Assembly (NCBI GenBank): GCA_964586675.1
Contig: CAZPHQ010000008.1
Coordinates: forward strand, 33,010 to 97,009
Length of the DNA stretch: 64,000 bases
Reading direction: 5' to 3'
Source: JADLGH01 sp964586675
GTDB taxonomy: Bacteria > Desulfobacterota_D > UBA1144 > Nemesobacterales > UBA2774
The position numbers and the translations under genes are program-made. The notes below the pieces were generated by a model. It did no database searches. It saw only the letters and a program-made list of their open reading frames with translations, and was not told where the DNA came from. Each line of letters begins with the position of its first letter. Position 1 is the first letter of the stretch. Below, in pieces: positions 53,114 to 63,490 of this stretch.

Positions 53114-54294
53114 TTAAGCGAACGAATCCGCTTTCGGGTCCTTTCAGGACCGCGCTCATTTACTCGTTTTCCCTTGCCCTCTTCGTTTCGGCGTGGGGGT
53201 GCGGAAAGGATGAAAAAAAAGCCGCTCCTCCCCCTATGCCCGTAACGGTCGCGCCCGTGGAATCGAAGACGGTTCCGATATACCTTGACTACGTCGGCAC
53301 GACTGACTCTATACAGACTGTCGACATAAACGCGAGGGTGGAAGGCTTTCTCATAAAAAGGGCCTTCACCGACGGGGCCGACGTAAAGGAAGGTCAGCTC
53401 CTCTTCGTCATAGACCCGAGGCCCTTCGAGGCCGACCTCGCCCAGGCCCAGGCGCAGCTAGCGGAAAACAAGGCTTCGCTGTCCTACGCTCTCGAGCAGG
53501 TGAGGCGCTACAAGCCGCTCGTCGGCAAGCAGTACATAACGCAGGACACGTACGACGGCTACATAACGCAGGCCGCCGAGTCCCGCGCGGCCGTAGAAGC
53601 GGCGGCGGCCAACGTCACGCAGGCCAAGCTCAATCTAAGCTACTGCACCATGTACGCGCCCTTCGACGGACGTATCGGCAGGCGATACGTCGACGTGGGT
53701 AACCTCGTAGGCACGCCGGGCCAGGCGACGAAGCTGGCGACCATGGTCCAGCTCGACCCGCTCTACGTCTATTTCAACGTGGCCGAGCGAGACGTCCCCA
53801 GGGTCCTTTCCGCCCAGGAAGAAAAGCCGCTCACGGTAAGCGTCCTTCTCCCGGACGAAAGCAAAACCCCCGAAAGCGGCAATATCGACTTCGTAAATAA
53901 CCAGGTAGACGTCGATACCGGTACCATACAGCTCCGCGCCGTGGTATCGAATACGGCGAAAATGATCCTCCCGGGGCAGTACGTCAAGGTAAGGCTCCTT
54001 CTCGTGGAGCAGCCCGATACGCCGCTCGTTCCGCAGAAGGCCATAGGGGAGCAGCAGGGGCAGAAATACGTTTACGTCGTCGACGATAAAAACCAGGTCG
54101 AATTCAGGAACGTGACAGTCGGCCCCGACTACGGCGCGTCCACCGTAATAACCGAGGGCGTTAAATCCGGTGAAAGGGTCGTCACGGAGGGGATTCAGAA
54201 GCTAAGGCCCGGAATGACCGTCTCGCCGCAGGCGGCGAAGGCGACGCCCGATCCGACGCCGGGGCCCGGATCTCAGGAGAAAAAGGGCGAGTAG
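53110..54294 (+). CDS. RND efflux periplasmic adaptor (MFP/AcrA family)
   Basis: A 394-residue membrane-fusion protein. The N-terminus has a hydrophobic leader ending at VSAWGC, a likely though non-ideal lipobox. MPVTVAPVESKTVPIYLDYVGTT, the lipoyl/hairpin halves (GADVKEGQLLFVIDPRPFEADL, then APFDGRIGRRYVDVGNLV) and the beta-barrel region follow in standard order. It bridges the inner-membrane permease and the outer-membrane channel. It overlaps the channel gene and precedes the permease by 34 bases. Confidence 0.95.
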   Translation: MIKRTNPLSGPFRTALIYSFSLALFVSAWGCGKDEKKAAPPPMPVTVAPVESKTVPIYLDYVGTTDSIQTVDINARVEGFLIKRAFTDGADVKEGQLLFVIDPRPFEADLAQAQAQLAENKASLSYALEQVRRYKPLVGKQYITQDTYDGYITQAAESRAAVEAAAANVTQAKLNLSYCTMYAPFDGRIGRRYVDVGNLVGTPGQATKLATMVQLDPLYVYFNVAERDVPRVLSAQEEKPLTVSVLLPDESKTPESGNIDFVNNQVDVDTGTIQLRAVVSNTAKMILPGQYVKVRLLLVEQPDTPLVPQKAIGEQQGQKYVYVVDDKNQVEFRNVTVGPDYGASTVITEGVKSGERVVTEGIQKLRPGMTVSPQAAKATPDPTPGPGSQEKKGE

Positions 54295-54328
54295 CATTTG
54301 CTTTCGGTAGCAGACGAGGAGATTTCCA

Positions 54329-57300
54329 TTGGTTGATTTTTTTATTCAGCGTCCGGTTCTCGCAACAGTCCTCGCGATCCTCATAACGCTCGTGGGCGGG
54401 ATTTCCATACCCATACTCCCGATAGCGCAGTTCCCCGAGATCACGCCCCCCACGGTCAACGTCTCCGCTACGTACACCGGAGCGAGCGCCGAGGTCGTCG
54501 AGGAATCCGTCACCGACCCTATAGAAGAGCAGATAAACGGCGTCGAGGGCATGACGTATATGCAGTCCTTCAGCTCGAACGACGGCACGATGAACTTAAA
54601 CGTCACTTTCGACGTCGGGTACGACCTCGACATAGCCAACGTCGACGTCACTAACCAGGTCCAGCTGGCGACGCCTCTCGTCCCAGCCGAAGTCGGCAAA
54701 TACGGTATCTCCGTTCAGAAGCAGTCCCCGAGCCTCATACTCGTCGTTCAGCTCATATCCCCCGACGGGAGCCGCGACGACTTATTCCTCAGCAACTATG
54801 CCAGCATCCAGATAACCCAGACCCTCCAGAGGGTCCCTGGGGTCGGCAACATCACCATCTTCGGCCAGCGCGAATATTCCATGCGCATATGGATGGACCC
54901 TGACAAGCTCGCGAGCCTCGGCTTAACGACGTCGGACGTCGCCGACGCCATATCCGAGCAGAACCTCCAGGTCGCGGCGGGAGCCATAGGCCAGCCGCCC
55001 GTTCCCGAGGGTCAGCAGTTCCAGTACACGATAACGACGCTCGGCAGGCTAGAAACCGCCGACCAGTTCGGCGAGATCATCCTAAGGGCCAATCCGGACG
55101 GAACGGTAGTCCGCATAAGTGACATCGGCAGGGTCGAGCTCGGAGCCCTCAGCTACAGCCAGGACAGTCAGCTCGACGGACGAACGGCCATCGGCGTAGG
55201 CATATATCAGCTCCCAGGCGCGAACGCCCTCGACATCGATAAGCAAATACGCGCGACGATGGAGCAGCTCAAGGAAAACTTCCCCTCCGGAGTCGATTAC
55301 ACGATCGTCTACGATACGACGACTTTCGTCAAAGCCTCTATCGAAGAAGTTCTGATGACCCTCTTCGAGGCGTTCGTGCTCGTGTTCATAGTCGTCTTCG
55401 TATTCCTCCAGAATTTCAGGTCTACGCTGATCCCGGCGATAACTATCCCGGTCTCGCTTATAGGCACGTTCGCCCTCATAAACGCATTCGGATTCTCGAT
55501 CAATACCCTGACCCTGTTCGGCCTCGTCCTCGCGATAGGCCTCGTCGTCGACGACGCCATAGTCGTCGTCGAAAACGTCTCCCGTATATTAGAGGAAAAG
55601 GATATATCCCCGAAGGAGGCCACGAGCCTCGCCATGAAAGAGGTCACGGGCCCGATCGTGGCGACGTCCCTCGTCCTCATGGCCGTGTTCGTTCCTGTTT
55701 CCTTCATGCCCGGCATCTCGGGCCAGATGTACAGGCAGTTCGCGCTCACTATAGCGTTCTCCGTCGGCATATCGGCCATAAACGCTCTCACGCTGAGCCC
55801 CGCCCTCTGCGCCATGCTGCTGAGGAAGGAATCCGGCAGGCAAAAATTCTGGTTCTTCAGGAAATTCGACGAAGGCTTCGACAAGATGAGGAGCCACTAC
55901 CAGTCCTTCGTTAAAACGGTAAGCATTAAATGGAAGATGGTCGTCCTCGTTTTCCTGGTTCTGATAGGCCTCACCGTGTACATGTTTAAAATAGTGCCCA
56001 CAGGGTTCGTCCCCGAGGAAGACCAGGGATACTTCATCGTGAACGTACAGGGGCCCGAAGGCTCCTCGCTCCAGCGGACCAATCAAACGGTAGACGAGGT
56101 CTACGAAATACTAAAAAACATACCGGGCGTCGAGCACGTGATCACGATATCGGGTCTTAACTTTCTCACCTCGACGTCAGACTCCAACGCCGCCGCCGTG
56201 TTCGCGGTTCTGAGCCCCTGGGACCAGAGAAAAACCAAGGAGCTCCAGATAGATTCCATCCTCGCCGAGTCGAGGAAGAAGTTTCAGGGCATAACGAGCG
56301 CCATCGTCGTCGCCTTCAACGCCCCGGCGATACAGGGCCTGAGCTCGACTGGCGGCTTTCAGTTCGAGCTCCAGGACAGGACGGACCTCGGCATAGACGT
56401 CCTCGCCGAAACCCTCGTGAAGATGATCGAGGAGGGCGAAAAGAGGCCCGAGCTCGTCGGCCTCTTCAGCACCTTCTCGGCCAACACGCCCGGGCTCTAC
56501 ATCGAGCTCGACAGAACGAAAACCAAAACGCAGGGCGTTCCGATATCCGAGGTCTTCAGCACGCTCCAGGGTTATCTGGGCTCGCTCTACGTAAACGATT
56601 TCAACCTCTTCGGACAGGTGTTCAAGGTCTTCATACAGGCGGAGGATAAATACAGGGCTTCGATCAACGACATTTCCCGTCTTTACGTGAAATCCATGAA
56701 CGGAGGGCTCGTTCCCCTCGATACGCTCATCGACGTGACGAGCATCGTAGGACCGCAGACCATTTCCCATTACAACCTCTTCCGCTCGGCGGAGATAGAC
56801 GGCGACGCAGCCCCCGGCTACAGCTCCGGGCAGGCGATGAAGGCCATGGAAGAAGTCGCCGAGGAAGTAATGCCGGAGGGAATGGGATACGAGTGGTCCG
56901 GAATATCGTATCAGGAAATAAAGGCGGGGAACCTTGCGCCCCTCATCTTCGGGCTTTCGCTCGTTTTCGTGTTCCTCTTCCTCGCCGCGCTTTACGAGAG
57001 CTGGTCCATGCCGTTCATGGTCATGCTCGCGGTTCCTCTGGCGCTCCTGGGCGCCATGCTCGCGCAGCACATCCGGGGCCTGTCCAACGACATCTACTGC
57101 CAGATAGGTCTCGTCATGCTCATAGGTCTCGCTAGCAAGAACGCGATTCTTATCGTCGAGTTCGCGAAGCAGCGCCGCGAAGAAGGGATGGACATCCTTG
57201 AGTCCGCACTCACGGCGGCCGAGATAAGGCTCCGGCCGATCCTCATGACGGCGTTCGCCTTCATTCTCGGCGTCTTCCCGCTCGTCACCGCGTCGGGCGC

Positions 57301-57445
57301 GGGAGCCAACAGCCGTCATTCGCTCGGCACGGCGGTCTTCGGAGGCATGATAGTCTCGACACTCCTCAGCCTCATAATCGTTCCCGTGTTCTACGTCGTG
57401 ATCCAAACGCTGAGGGAAGGCGGGTTCAAGAAGAAGCAGGCTTGA
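54329..57445 (+). CDS. RND multidrug efflux permease (AcrB/HAE1 family)
   Basis: A 1038-residue RND transporter of normal length with 12 membrane helices and two large periplasmic loops. The N-terminus MVDFFIQRPVLATVLAI is typical. The proton-relay residues are in GLVVDDAIVVVEN (Asp pair, helix 4) and ASKNAILIVEF (Lys, helix 10). The start is TTG, with GAGGAG upstream. It would export hydrophobic or amphiphilic drugs by proton antiport. Substrate range cannot be read. It is the third gene of the channel-adaptor-permease operon. Confidence 0.97.
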   Translation: MVDFFIQRPVLATVLAILITLVGGISIPILPIAQFPEITPPTVNVSATYTGASAEVVEESVTDPIEEQINGVEGMTYMQSFSSNDGTMNLNVTFDVGYDLDIANVDVTNQVQLATPLVPAEVGKYGISVQKQSPSLILVVQLISPDGSRDDLFLSNYASIQITQTLQRVPGVGNITIFGQREYSMRIWMDPDKLASLGLTTSDVADAISEQNLQVAAGAIGQPPVPEGQQFQYTITTLGRLETADQFGEIILRANPDGTVVRISDIGRVELGALSYSQDSQLDGRTAIGVGIYQLPGANALDIDKQIRATMEQLKENFPSGVDYTIVYDTTTFVKASIEEVLMTLFEAFVLVFIVVFVFLQNFRSTLIPAITIPVSLIGTFALINAFGFSINTLTLFGLVLAIGLVVDDAIVVVENVSRILEEKDISPKEATSLAMKEVTGPIVATSLVLMAVFVPVSFMPGISGQMYRQFALTIAFSVGISAINALTLSPALCAMLLRKESGRQKFWFFRKFDEGFDKMRSHYQSFVKTVSIKWKMVVLVFLVLIGLTVYMFKIVPTGFVPEEDQGYFIVNVQGPEGSSLQRTNQTVDEVYEILKNIPGVEHVITISGLNFLTSTSDSNAAAVFAVLSPWDQRKTKELQIDSILAESRKKFQGITSAIVVAFNAPAIQGLSSTGGFQFELQDRTDLGIDVLAETLVKMIEEGEKRPELVGLFSTFSANTPGLYIELDRTKTKTQGVPISEVFSTLQGYLGSLYVNDFNLFGQVFKVFIQAEDKYRASINDISRLYVKSMNGGLVPLDTLIDVTSIVGPQTISHYNLFRSAEIDGDAAPGYSSGQAMKAMEEVAEEVMPEGMGYEWSGISYQEIKAGNLAPLIFGLSLVFVFLFLAALYESWSMPFMVMLAVPLALLGAMLAQHIRGLSNDIYCQIGLVMLIGLASKNAILIVEFAKQRREEGMDILESALTAAEIRLRPILMTAFAFILGVFPLVTASGAGANSRHSLGTAVFGGMIVSTLLSLIIVPVFYVVIQTLREGGFKKKQA

Positions 57446-57503
57446 TGGAGCGCTCCGGGTGTAGGCAGGCGAGGGGACACGGTGGTTGAGCACACGGCGC
57501 GCT

Positions 57504-58154
57504 CTACTTCAAAATCTCACCCGTCTTCTCGCTCCATAGCAAGAGATCGAGCTCGTCCATCGGAATGTCCAGGTCCTCGGAAAACTTCCTCAGCCTCTCT
57601 TCCGCGGCGATATATCTGTCCCTAGTGCCGGGCGGTTTCGGGCTCTCTATAACGCCCATCTCGAAAAGCGTGTTCAGTATGTGCTTGTCGAGAATCGCGT
57701 ACCCCGGTAAGCCTATATTACGGAGGAAGTGGCTCGCCTCCTTGTAGCCGATTCCCTTTATGTCCTTGTTCCGGGCGAAGAAGTCCCTTCTTTCGAGCGG
57801 GTCAGTGAACGACATCACGAGCCTCCTCATACCGAGCCCGTGCTCGCGCCTGAGATACTCCCTCGTGTGAACTATATAAGCCGGCCTCCAGTTGGGAAAC
57901 CTGTGCACTCCGGTCATCCTCTGCTGGAGGCTCGCGAGGTCCCCTTCGAGGAGCACGTCCCGGAGCGCCTCGACGGACCTCATTCCCATCTTCGCGCTCG
58001 CCCCGGCCGTGCATATGCAAAAGGCAAGCTCCTCGAATATCCTCCCGTCGTCCCCCGATTCGAGAACGAGCCTGAACTCCGAGAGCCTCTCCCCGATCAA
58101 ATCCCTTTTTTCGGAATATGCCCGTCTCAGCTTTTTGTATTCAGCCCTGCTCAT
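57504..58154 (-). CDS. ogg: N-glycosylase/DNA lyase, Ogg2 type
   Basis: A 216-residue HhH-GPD protein of the archaeal/bacterial Ogg2 group, which removes 8-oxoguanine and nicks the abasic site. The helix-hairpin-helix motif GIGYKEASHFLRNIG carries the Schiff-base lysine K138, and ILDKHIL carries the catalytic Asp D156, in the spacing seen in Methanocaldococcus Ogg. FCICTAGASAKMGM near 46 is the family start. The group is more common in archaea and thermophiles. It is convergent with the RND operon and upstream of nothing on its strand. Confidence 0.9.
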   Translation of the reverse strand: MSRAEYKKLRRAYSEKRDLIGERLSEFRLVLESGDDGRIFEELAFCICTAGASAKMGMRSVEALRDVLLEGDLASLQQRMTGVHRFPNWRPAYIVHTREYLRREHGLGMRRLVMSFTDPLERRDFFARNKDIKGIGYKEASHFLRNIGLPGYAILDKHILNTLFEMGVIESPKPPGTRDRYIAAEERLRKFSEDLDIPMDELDLLLWSEKTGEILK

Positions 58155-58201
58155 TTGTACCAGTATATGTGAAAACGCCGTTCAGCGTCTTTCGGAAGGA
58201 G

Positions 58202-60664
58202 TTACTTGTAGATGGTCAGGCTCGCGCCGGGCGTCAGCTCGGCCGAGTTCAGGTTGTTCCACTTCTTTATGCTTGCAACCGACACATTATGCTTGCTGGC
58301 TATGCCCCAAAGGGTGTCGCCCTTTTTCACTCTGTAGTTTATCGCATCATTGTTGCTCGACGAGCTTGCAGAAGAGGAGCCGCTCCCGCCGGGGATCACG
58401 AGCCTCTGTCCCGACCTTATCGTATTCCCGCTGATGTTGTTCGCGCTCTTGAGGGAGGCGACAGATACGCCGTGCCTCGACGCGATACCGCCCAGCGTGT
58501 CGCCCGACTTAACAGTGTATCTCGAAGAAGAGCCCGAGCTCCCGGTGCCGGCAGCGGGCGCGCTCGAATAAGAGCCGTCGGCGCCTGGGATGGTCAGCAT
58601 CTGTCCGCGCTGTACGACGGTGCCCCTTAAATTATTCGCGCCCTGAATCGAGGCCATCGACACGCCGTGCATCTGCGCTATCTTGCCGAGCGTATCGCCC
58701 GACTGAACCCTGTAGGTAGCGCCGCTTCCGCCGCTCGTCCTCGACGCCCTTTCGACAGGCGCGCTTTCCGCCGCCTGCGAGGAAGAGGACGAGGAGCCGG
58801 GGATGGTCAGCAGCTGCCCGCGCTGCACGACGGTGCCGCGGAGGTTGTTCGCGTTCTTTATGGAAGCCATCGAAACGCCGTGCCTTGCCGCAATCCCGCC
58901 CAGGGTGTCGCCGGATTTAACCCTGTATTTAGTCGTCCCTCTCGAAGACGAGGATGAAGCAGTCGAAGCCGATGAAGAGCTCCTTCCGGAATCCACGGAA
59001 GCCGTCGAGCTGCCCGCGATGTAGGGGATCGTAAGCTCCTGCCCGGCCATTATCGTCGAGCCCTTGAGCCTGTTGGCGCTCTTTATAGTTGAAACGCTGA
59101 CGTTATACCTCGAAGCGATAACCCCGAGCGTGTCGCCCGGCTTAACCCTGTAAGTCGTCGTCTTCGTCAGGGCAGTCGAGCCGTAGGACGGCGTGTCGTA
59201 GTAACGCCCCGACGCCCCAGGTATCGTCAGAACCTGCCCTGGTTTTATGAGGGAGCCCCTCATGTTGTTCGCGTTCTTGATAGAGCCTATGCTCACTCTG
59301 TGACGGGCCGCGATAGCTCCTAGAGTGTCGCCCCTTCTGACCGTATACCTCGCGGTCGATAAATTGTGCTGGGAGCTTGACGACGTCGACGCCGTGCTGA
59401 CTGAGCCCTTTAGCCCTGGTATCACGAGCGACTGGCCCACCATTACAGTCGAGCCCCTCATGTTGTTGGCTCTCTTTATGCTCGAAACGCTGACGCCGTA
59501 TTTGCCCGCGATCTTCCCGAGCGTATCGCCCCTTCTGACCTTGTGCCTTCCGGCTACAGTAGTAGTCCTCTGCGCTATAGACGGGCTCACGTCCGCGAGC
59601 GCGTAAAGCTCCTTCGTTTTGCCGAGGGCGATCGACGAGTACCCGTTCGGAACGTTGATCTCGTAAGGGCCGCCCGGGGGCGTCGCGTTAAGCAGTATCG
59701 CCGGGTTGAGCTCGACGAGCTTATAATGGCTCACGCCTATAACCCGCGCTATATCGTTAAGGCTCTTCTGCGGAGGAACCCTTACCGACTCGTAGAATTC
59801 GGCCTCGTGATAGTCGAGGCCAACGAAGCCGTACTTTTCCGGGTTCTTGGCCATTATGAGCGCCGCCATCAGCTTCGGCACATAGTTCTTCGTTTCTGTC
59901 GGAAGCGTGTATTCGGATATTTGCCAGAAGTCGTTTATCTGGTACTTGTCTATCGCGGCCTGCACCCTGTCTTCGCCGCAGTTGTATCCGGCGGCGGCAA
60001 GCTCCCACGACTGGAACATCGCATAGAGGTCGCTCAAATAGTCGGCCGCGGCTTTCGTTGATTTCTTCGGGTCCATCCTCTCGTCCACCCACTGATCGAC
60101 ACGCAGGCCGTACCTCACAGCCGTCGGCTTTATAAACTGCCAGGGACCGACCGCCGCGGCGTGCGACTCGGCCTTAACGTTAAACCCGCTCTCTATCATC
60201 GCCAGGTAAACGAGGTCGGTCGGCATCCCGCGCTGGGTGAGGATCGTGCTCATGAGCGGTATGAACTTTCCGGAGCGTTCGAGCCATATGCTAAAAGAAC
60301 GCCGCCCCTGGTTCTGGAAATAGACCATGTAATGCATGACCCTTTCGTTAAGAACGACGGGTATCTCGTTCTCCGTATCCGGCACCACGTCCGGGAACTG
60401 CTCGAAAATGCTCTCTACGTAGTAGTACGTTTTCCAGCCCTGGATGTGCGGATTGAGCATGAAGAAGCTCGACCTCAGGTCCTCCGAGGGCGGCCCGGAC
60501 GGGGCGTATTCGTCCACCATCTTTATATCCGGGTGGGCCCCCCCGCTCTCGATGTCGATTCCGGGCATTGCCGACTGGGTTTTTGTAGGGGTGACAGATT
60601 TGGCTCCGCATCCTGCTAGGACAAGGGAAAGGGCAGCGGTAAGGAGTAAATACCTGTAAATCAT
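58202..60664 (-). CDS. mltD: MltD-like lytic transglycosylase lipoprotein with seven LysM repeats
   Basis: An 820-residue lipoprotein; the lipobox LAGC lipidates C19. A GH23 domain spans about 135-260, with catalytic E158 in AMIESGF, then AVGPWQF and AAGYNCG. Seven LysM repeats follow at residues 374-417, 440-483, 505-548, 580-623, 651-694, 716-759 and 777-820, joined by Ser-rich linkers; a degenerate eighth may lie near 295-340. It cleaves peptidoglycan glycans. Repeats 4 and 5 are nearly identical (GTVVQRGQ), a recent duplication. E. coli MltD has two LysM domains. I chose the ATG at 60664, where the signal peptide begins. Confidence 0.93.
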   Translation of the reverse strand: MIYRYLLLTAALSLVLAGCGAKSVTPTKTQSAMPGIDIESGGAHPDIKMVDEYAPSGPPSEDLRSSFFMLNPHIQGWKTYYYVESIFEQFPDVVPDTENEIPVVLNERVMHYMVYFQNQGRRSFSIWLERSGKFIPLMSTILTQRGMPTDLVYLAMIESGFNVKAESHAAAVGPWQFIKPTAVRYGLRVDQWVDERMDPKKSTKAAADYLSDLYAMFQSWELAAAGYNCGEDRVQAAIDKYQINDFWQISEYTLPTETKNYVPKLMAALIMAKNPEKYGFVGLDYHEAEFYESVRVPPQKSLNDIARVIGVSHYKLVELNPAILLNATPPGGPYEINVPNGYSSIALGKTKELYALADVSPSIAQRTTTVAGRHKVRRGDTLGKIAGKYGVSVSSIKRANNMRGSTVMVGQSLVIPGLKGSVSTASTSSSSQHNLSTARYTVRRGDTLGAIAARHRVSIGSIKNANNMRGSLIKPGQVLTIPGASGRYYDTPSYGSTALTKTTTYRVKPGDTLGVIASRYNVSVSTIKSANRLKGSTIMAGQELTIPYIAGSSTASVDSGRSSSSASTASSSSSRGTTKYRVKSGDTLGGIAARHGVSMASIKNANNLRGTVVQRGQLLTIPGSSSSSSQAAESAPVERASRTSGGSGATYRVQSGDTLGKIAQMHGVSMASIQGANNLRGTVVQRGQMLTIPGADGSYSSAPAAGTGSSGSSSRYTVKSGDTLGGIASRHGVSVASLKSANNISGNTIRSGQRLVIPGGSGSSSASSSSNNDAINYRVKKGDTLWGIASKHNVSVASIKKWNNLNSAELTPGASLTIYK

Positions 60665-60845
60665 TGGCTTTTTTTTATCATAATTTGAGACAAATGTCAA
60701 TTTGAGTACCTTTAAGCTTAAGTATTTTTCTTAAATTCGTGAAAATAGGGAGAAATTATCTCCAGTTATTTCAACGCCTTATAGTTCACGCCGGTAAAGT
60801 TAAGAAAGTTCTCTACCTATGCCCCGGAATAGTGTCAAAATACAC

Positions 60846-62105
60846 TCAATAAACGGCATCCGCGAAATAGGTTTTAAACTCGGCCGGTTTCATGTTGGCC
60901 GCTTTAGCCAGGGCGGCCAGTTTTTTCCTGTCCGTAAGGTCGTTTTCCCGGAGTTTTATCATGTACCTGTCGGCGACTTCATAGGCTTCAGTGCGTATAT
61001 CGACGAACCTTATCCTCGCCCTGTCCTTTACAGGGTCTATAAGCTCCGAAAAATCTATCGGCACCATTTTCCCGGTCTGTATGGTTATGAGCGCCCCGGT
61101 GCCGCCGCCCATGAGAAACTTCACCGCGCTGTATCCGAGCTCGCGCGTATACTTCGCGTCGAACGGTATAGGCGGAGCCGACCTCAGCTCATACCCTATT
61201 ACCTTGTCGATTATCCTGGTCCCGATCCCCTTTTCTGAAAGGGCCTTCGTCGTCCTTTCCTTGAGCAGCTCGCCGATGTCCACCTCCGAAAGCCTGAGCC
61301 GTCCGAAATCGTCCCTCTCGAGGTCGAGCCCAGAGAGATCCTCCTCGTCGAGCTTCTCGGTGAGTCCCTCGGCCAGGATGGCGACGCCGTCCGTTCTCCC
61401 CATGGAGAGCCGCTTGATTATCGCCCCTTCGAGCTTCGAAACGAGCTTTCCGAGTTTTATCTTTCCCCTCCCGAACTCTTCGGGAATTATGGTCAGCGTC
61501 GCGCCCGACGCCTTCCCTATCCCGAGTGCGAGATGCCCCGTGAGCCTCCCCATCGTCACGACGAAATACCACCTCCCCGTCGTCTTCGCGTCCTCCATCA
61601 GATAATGAACGAGCTTCGTCCCGATGTGCCGCGCCGTCTCGTATCCGAAGGTCGGGATGTAAGACGGGATCATGATGTTGTTGTCTATCGTCTTCGGCAC
61701 GTGCGCTACCCTGAGCTTTCCTCCCGCCTCCTTTTCGAGCCTGTTCGCGAGGCACATCGTCCCGTCCCCGCCTATGGTAATCACGTACCCGACTCCCAGT
61801 CTGGCGAGCCCCTTCAGCGTATTCCTCATCCTCTCCGGGCTCGACGCGGGGTTCGCCCTCGATATGCCGATTATCGAGCCGCCGGTGTGATGGATTCTCG
61901 AAGTGTTGTGTATGCCGAGCTTCTCGACGCGGGTCGTATCCCCCTCGGCGAGCCACTTAAAGCCGTCCTTTATGCCGAGGACCTCGACGCCCCTGTTGAC
62001 AGCCTCTATAGTCGCCGCGCTTATGACGCCGTTTATCCCCGGCGCCGGCCCCCCGCCGACAAGTATCGCAAGACGCTTTCCCGTTCTCTTCTTCGTGTCA
62101 GACAT
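60846..62105 (-). CDS. pfkA: 6-phosphofructokinase (ATP-type by residue, PPi-like clade)
   Basis: A 419-residue phosphofructokinase. The N-terminal GGGPAPGINGVI binds phosphate. At the donor-specificity position it has Gly (G115 in GGDGT), as in ATP-dependent enzymes. At the second it has Lys (K138 in PKTIDNN), as in PPi-dependent enzymes. This mix occurs in ATP-using members of the PPi-like clade. The catalytic Asp D141 is kept, but the following Asp is Asn (N143). The ATG at 62105 has GAGGG upstream. It commits fructose-6-phosphate to glycolysis. Confidence 0.9.
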   Translation of the reverse strand: MSDTKKRTGKRLAILVGGGPAPGINGVISAATIEAVNRGVEVLGIKDGFKWLAEGDTTRVEKLGIHNTSRIHHTGGSIIGISRANPASSPERMRNTLKGLARLGVGYVITIGGDGTMCLANRLEKEAGGKLRVAHVPKTIDNNIMIPSYIPTFGYETARHIGTKLVHYLMEDAKTTGRWYFVVTMGRLTGHLALGIGKASGATLTIIPEEFGRGKIKLGKLVSKLEGAIIKRLSMGRTDGVAILAEGLTEKLDEEDLSGLDLERDDFGRLRLSEVDIGELLKERTTKALSEKGIGTRIIDKVIGYELRSAPPIPFDAKYTRELGYSAVKFLMGGGTGALITIQTGKMVPIDFSELIDPVKDRARIRFVDIRTEAYEVADRYMIKLRENDLTDRKKLAALAKAANMKPAEFKTYFADAVY

Positions 62106-62167
62106 GTTCCCTCGCACTCAAAATAATTTTCCGGATTATACTAAAGCCCGCACGGGTACTAACCGCC

Positions 62168-62863
<696 letters not shown>

Positions 62864-62965
62864 GCCGTTAGATTATACATATCGGGCGCAGGGCAGGCCA
62901 CTTGTATTAAGCGCCCGATGCCTTAAAATGCTAGGCCATGCGCCGGTCGGCGCTGAAGGGGCACA

Positions 62966-63460
62966 ATGTTTCAGAAGCTGAGAACGGATCTCGTAAAGAA
63001 GCTCGCCGGCATAAGGCTCGTCCTCGTAAACGCGGACGGGTTCGCCCGAGGGAGTGAGAACGGAAACGGCATCCTTCCCGACGGTAAATACATATCCGCC
63101 CTCAGGGAGAGCGGCGTCGAGTTCGTGGCCTTTTCGAAGTCGAAGTCTTTAGCCGCGTCGTCCGTCGCGGAGTCGCTCGGGATAGAGCTCAGGGAGGGCG
63201 TCACGGAGGCTCTCGGGCTCTACGATGCGCTGAAATCCGAGCTCGGCGTCGCCGACAAGGACGTCGCCTTCATCTCAGGCGACGAATCCGACATCCTCCT
63301 GATAGCCCGCGCCGGATTTTCCGCCGCCCAGCCGGAAGCCCCGCTCGGCGTCAAGTCCCGCTCATATTTCGTCACATACCACTCCGGCGGCCCGGCCGTC
63401 GGCGAGATAGCCTCCCTCATTTACACCGCCAAAAAACACCCCGGCGGCTGGTCCGAATAG
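62966..63460 (+). CDS. KdsC-like HAD-fold protein lacking the nucleophilic aspartate
   Basis: A 164-residue HAD-fold protein with the layout of KdsC-type phosphatases. The first motif, normally DxDG, is VNADGF: the nucleophile Asp is Asn (N22), while D24 stays. Other parts are recognisable: GVEFVAFSKSKSLAASSVAESLGIEL (motif II region), DVAFISGDESDILLIARAGFSAA (motif IV region) and a C-terminal GGPAVGEIASLI resembling the KdsC tail. It is probably catalytically dead and may bind a ligand or a partner. The next gene, queG, starts 30 bases downstream on the same strand. Confidence 0.65.
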   Translation: MFQKLRTDLVKKLAGIRLVLVNADGFARGSENGNGILPDGKYISALRESGVEFVAFSKSKSLAASSVAESLGIELREGVTEALGLYDALKSELGVADKDVAFISGDESDILLIARAGFSAAQPEAPLGVKSRSYFVTYHSGGPAVGEIASLIYTAKKHPGGWSE

Positions 63461-63490
63461 AAGCCCCTCGCTTGTGATAAAATATCCCAA

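Noticed and set aside
56177..57493. Long minus-strand open frame (438 codons) across the RND permease gene
   Set aside because: It is the antisense shadow of a high-GC gene; its translation is rich in His, Arg and Glu, with no family resemblance, and the plus-strand permease is certain.
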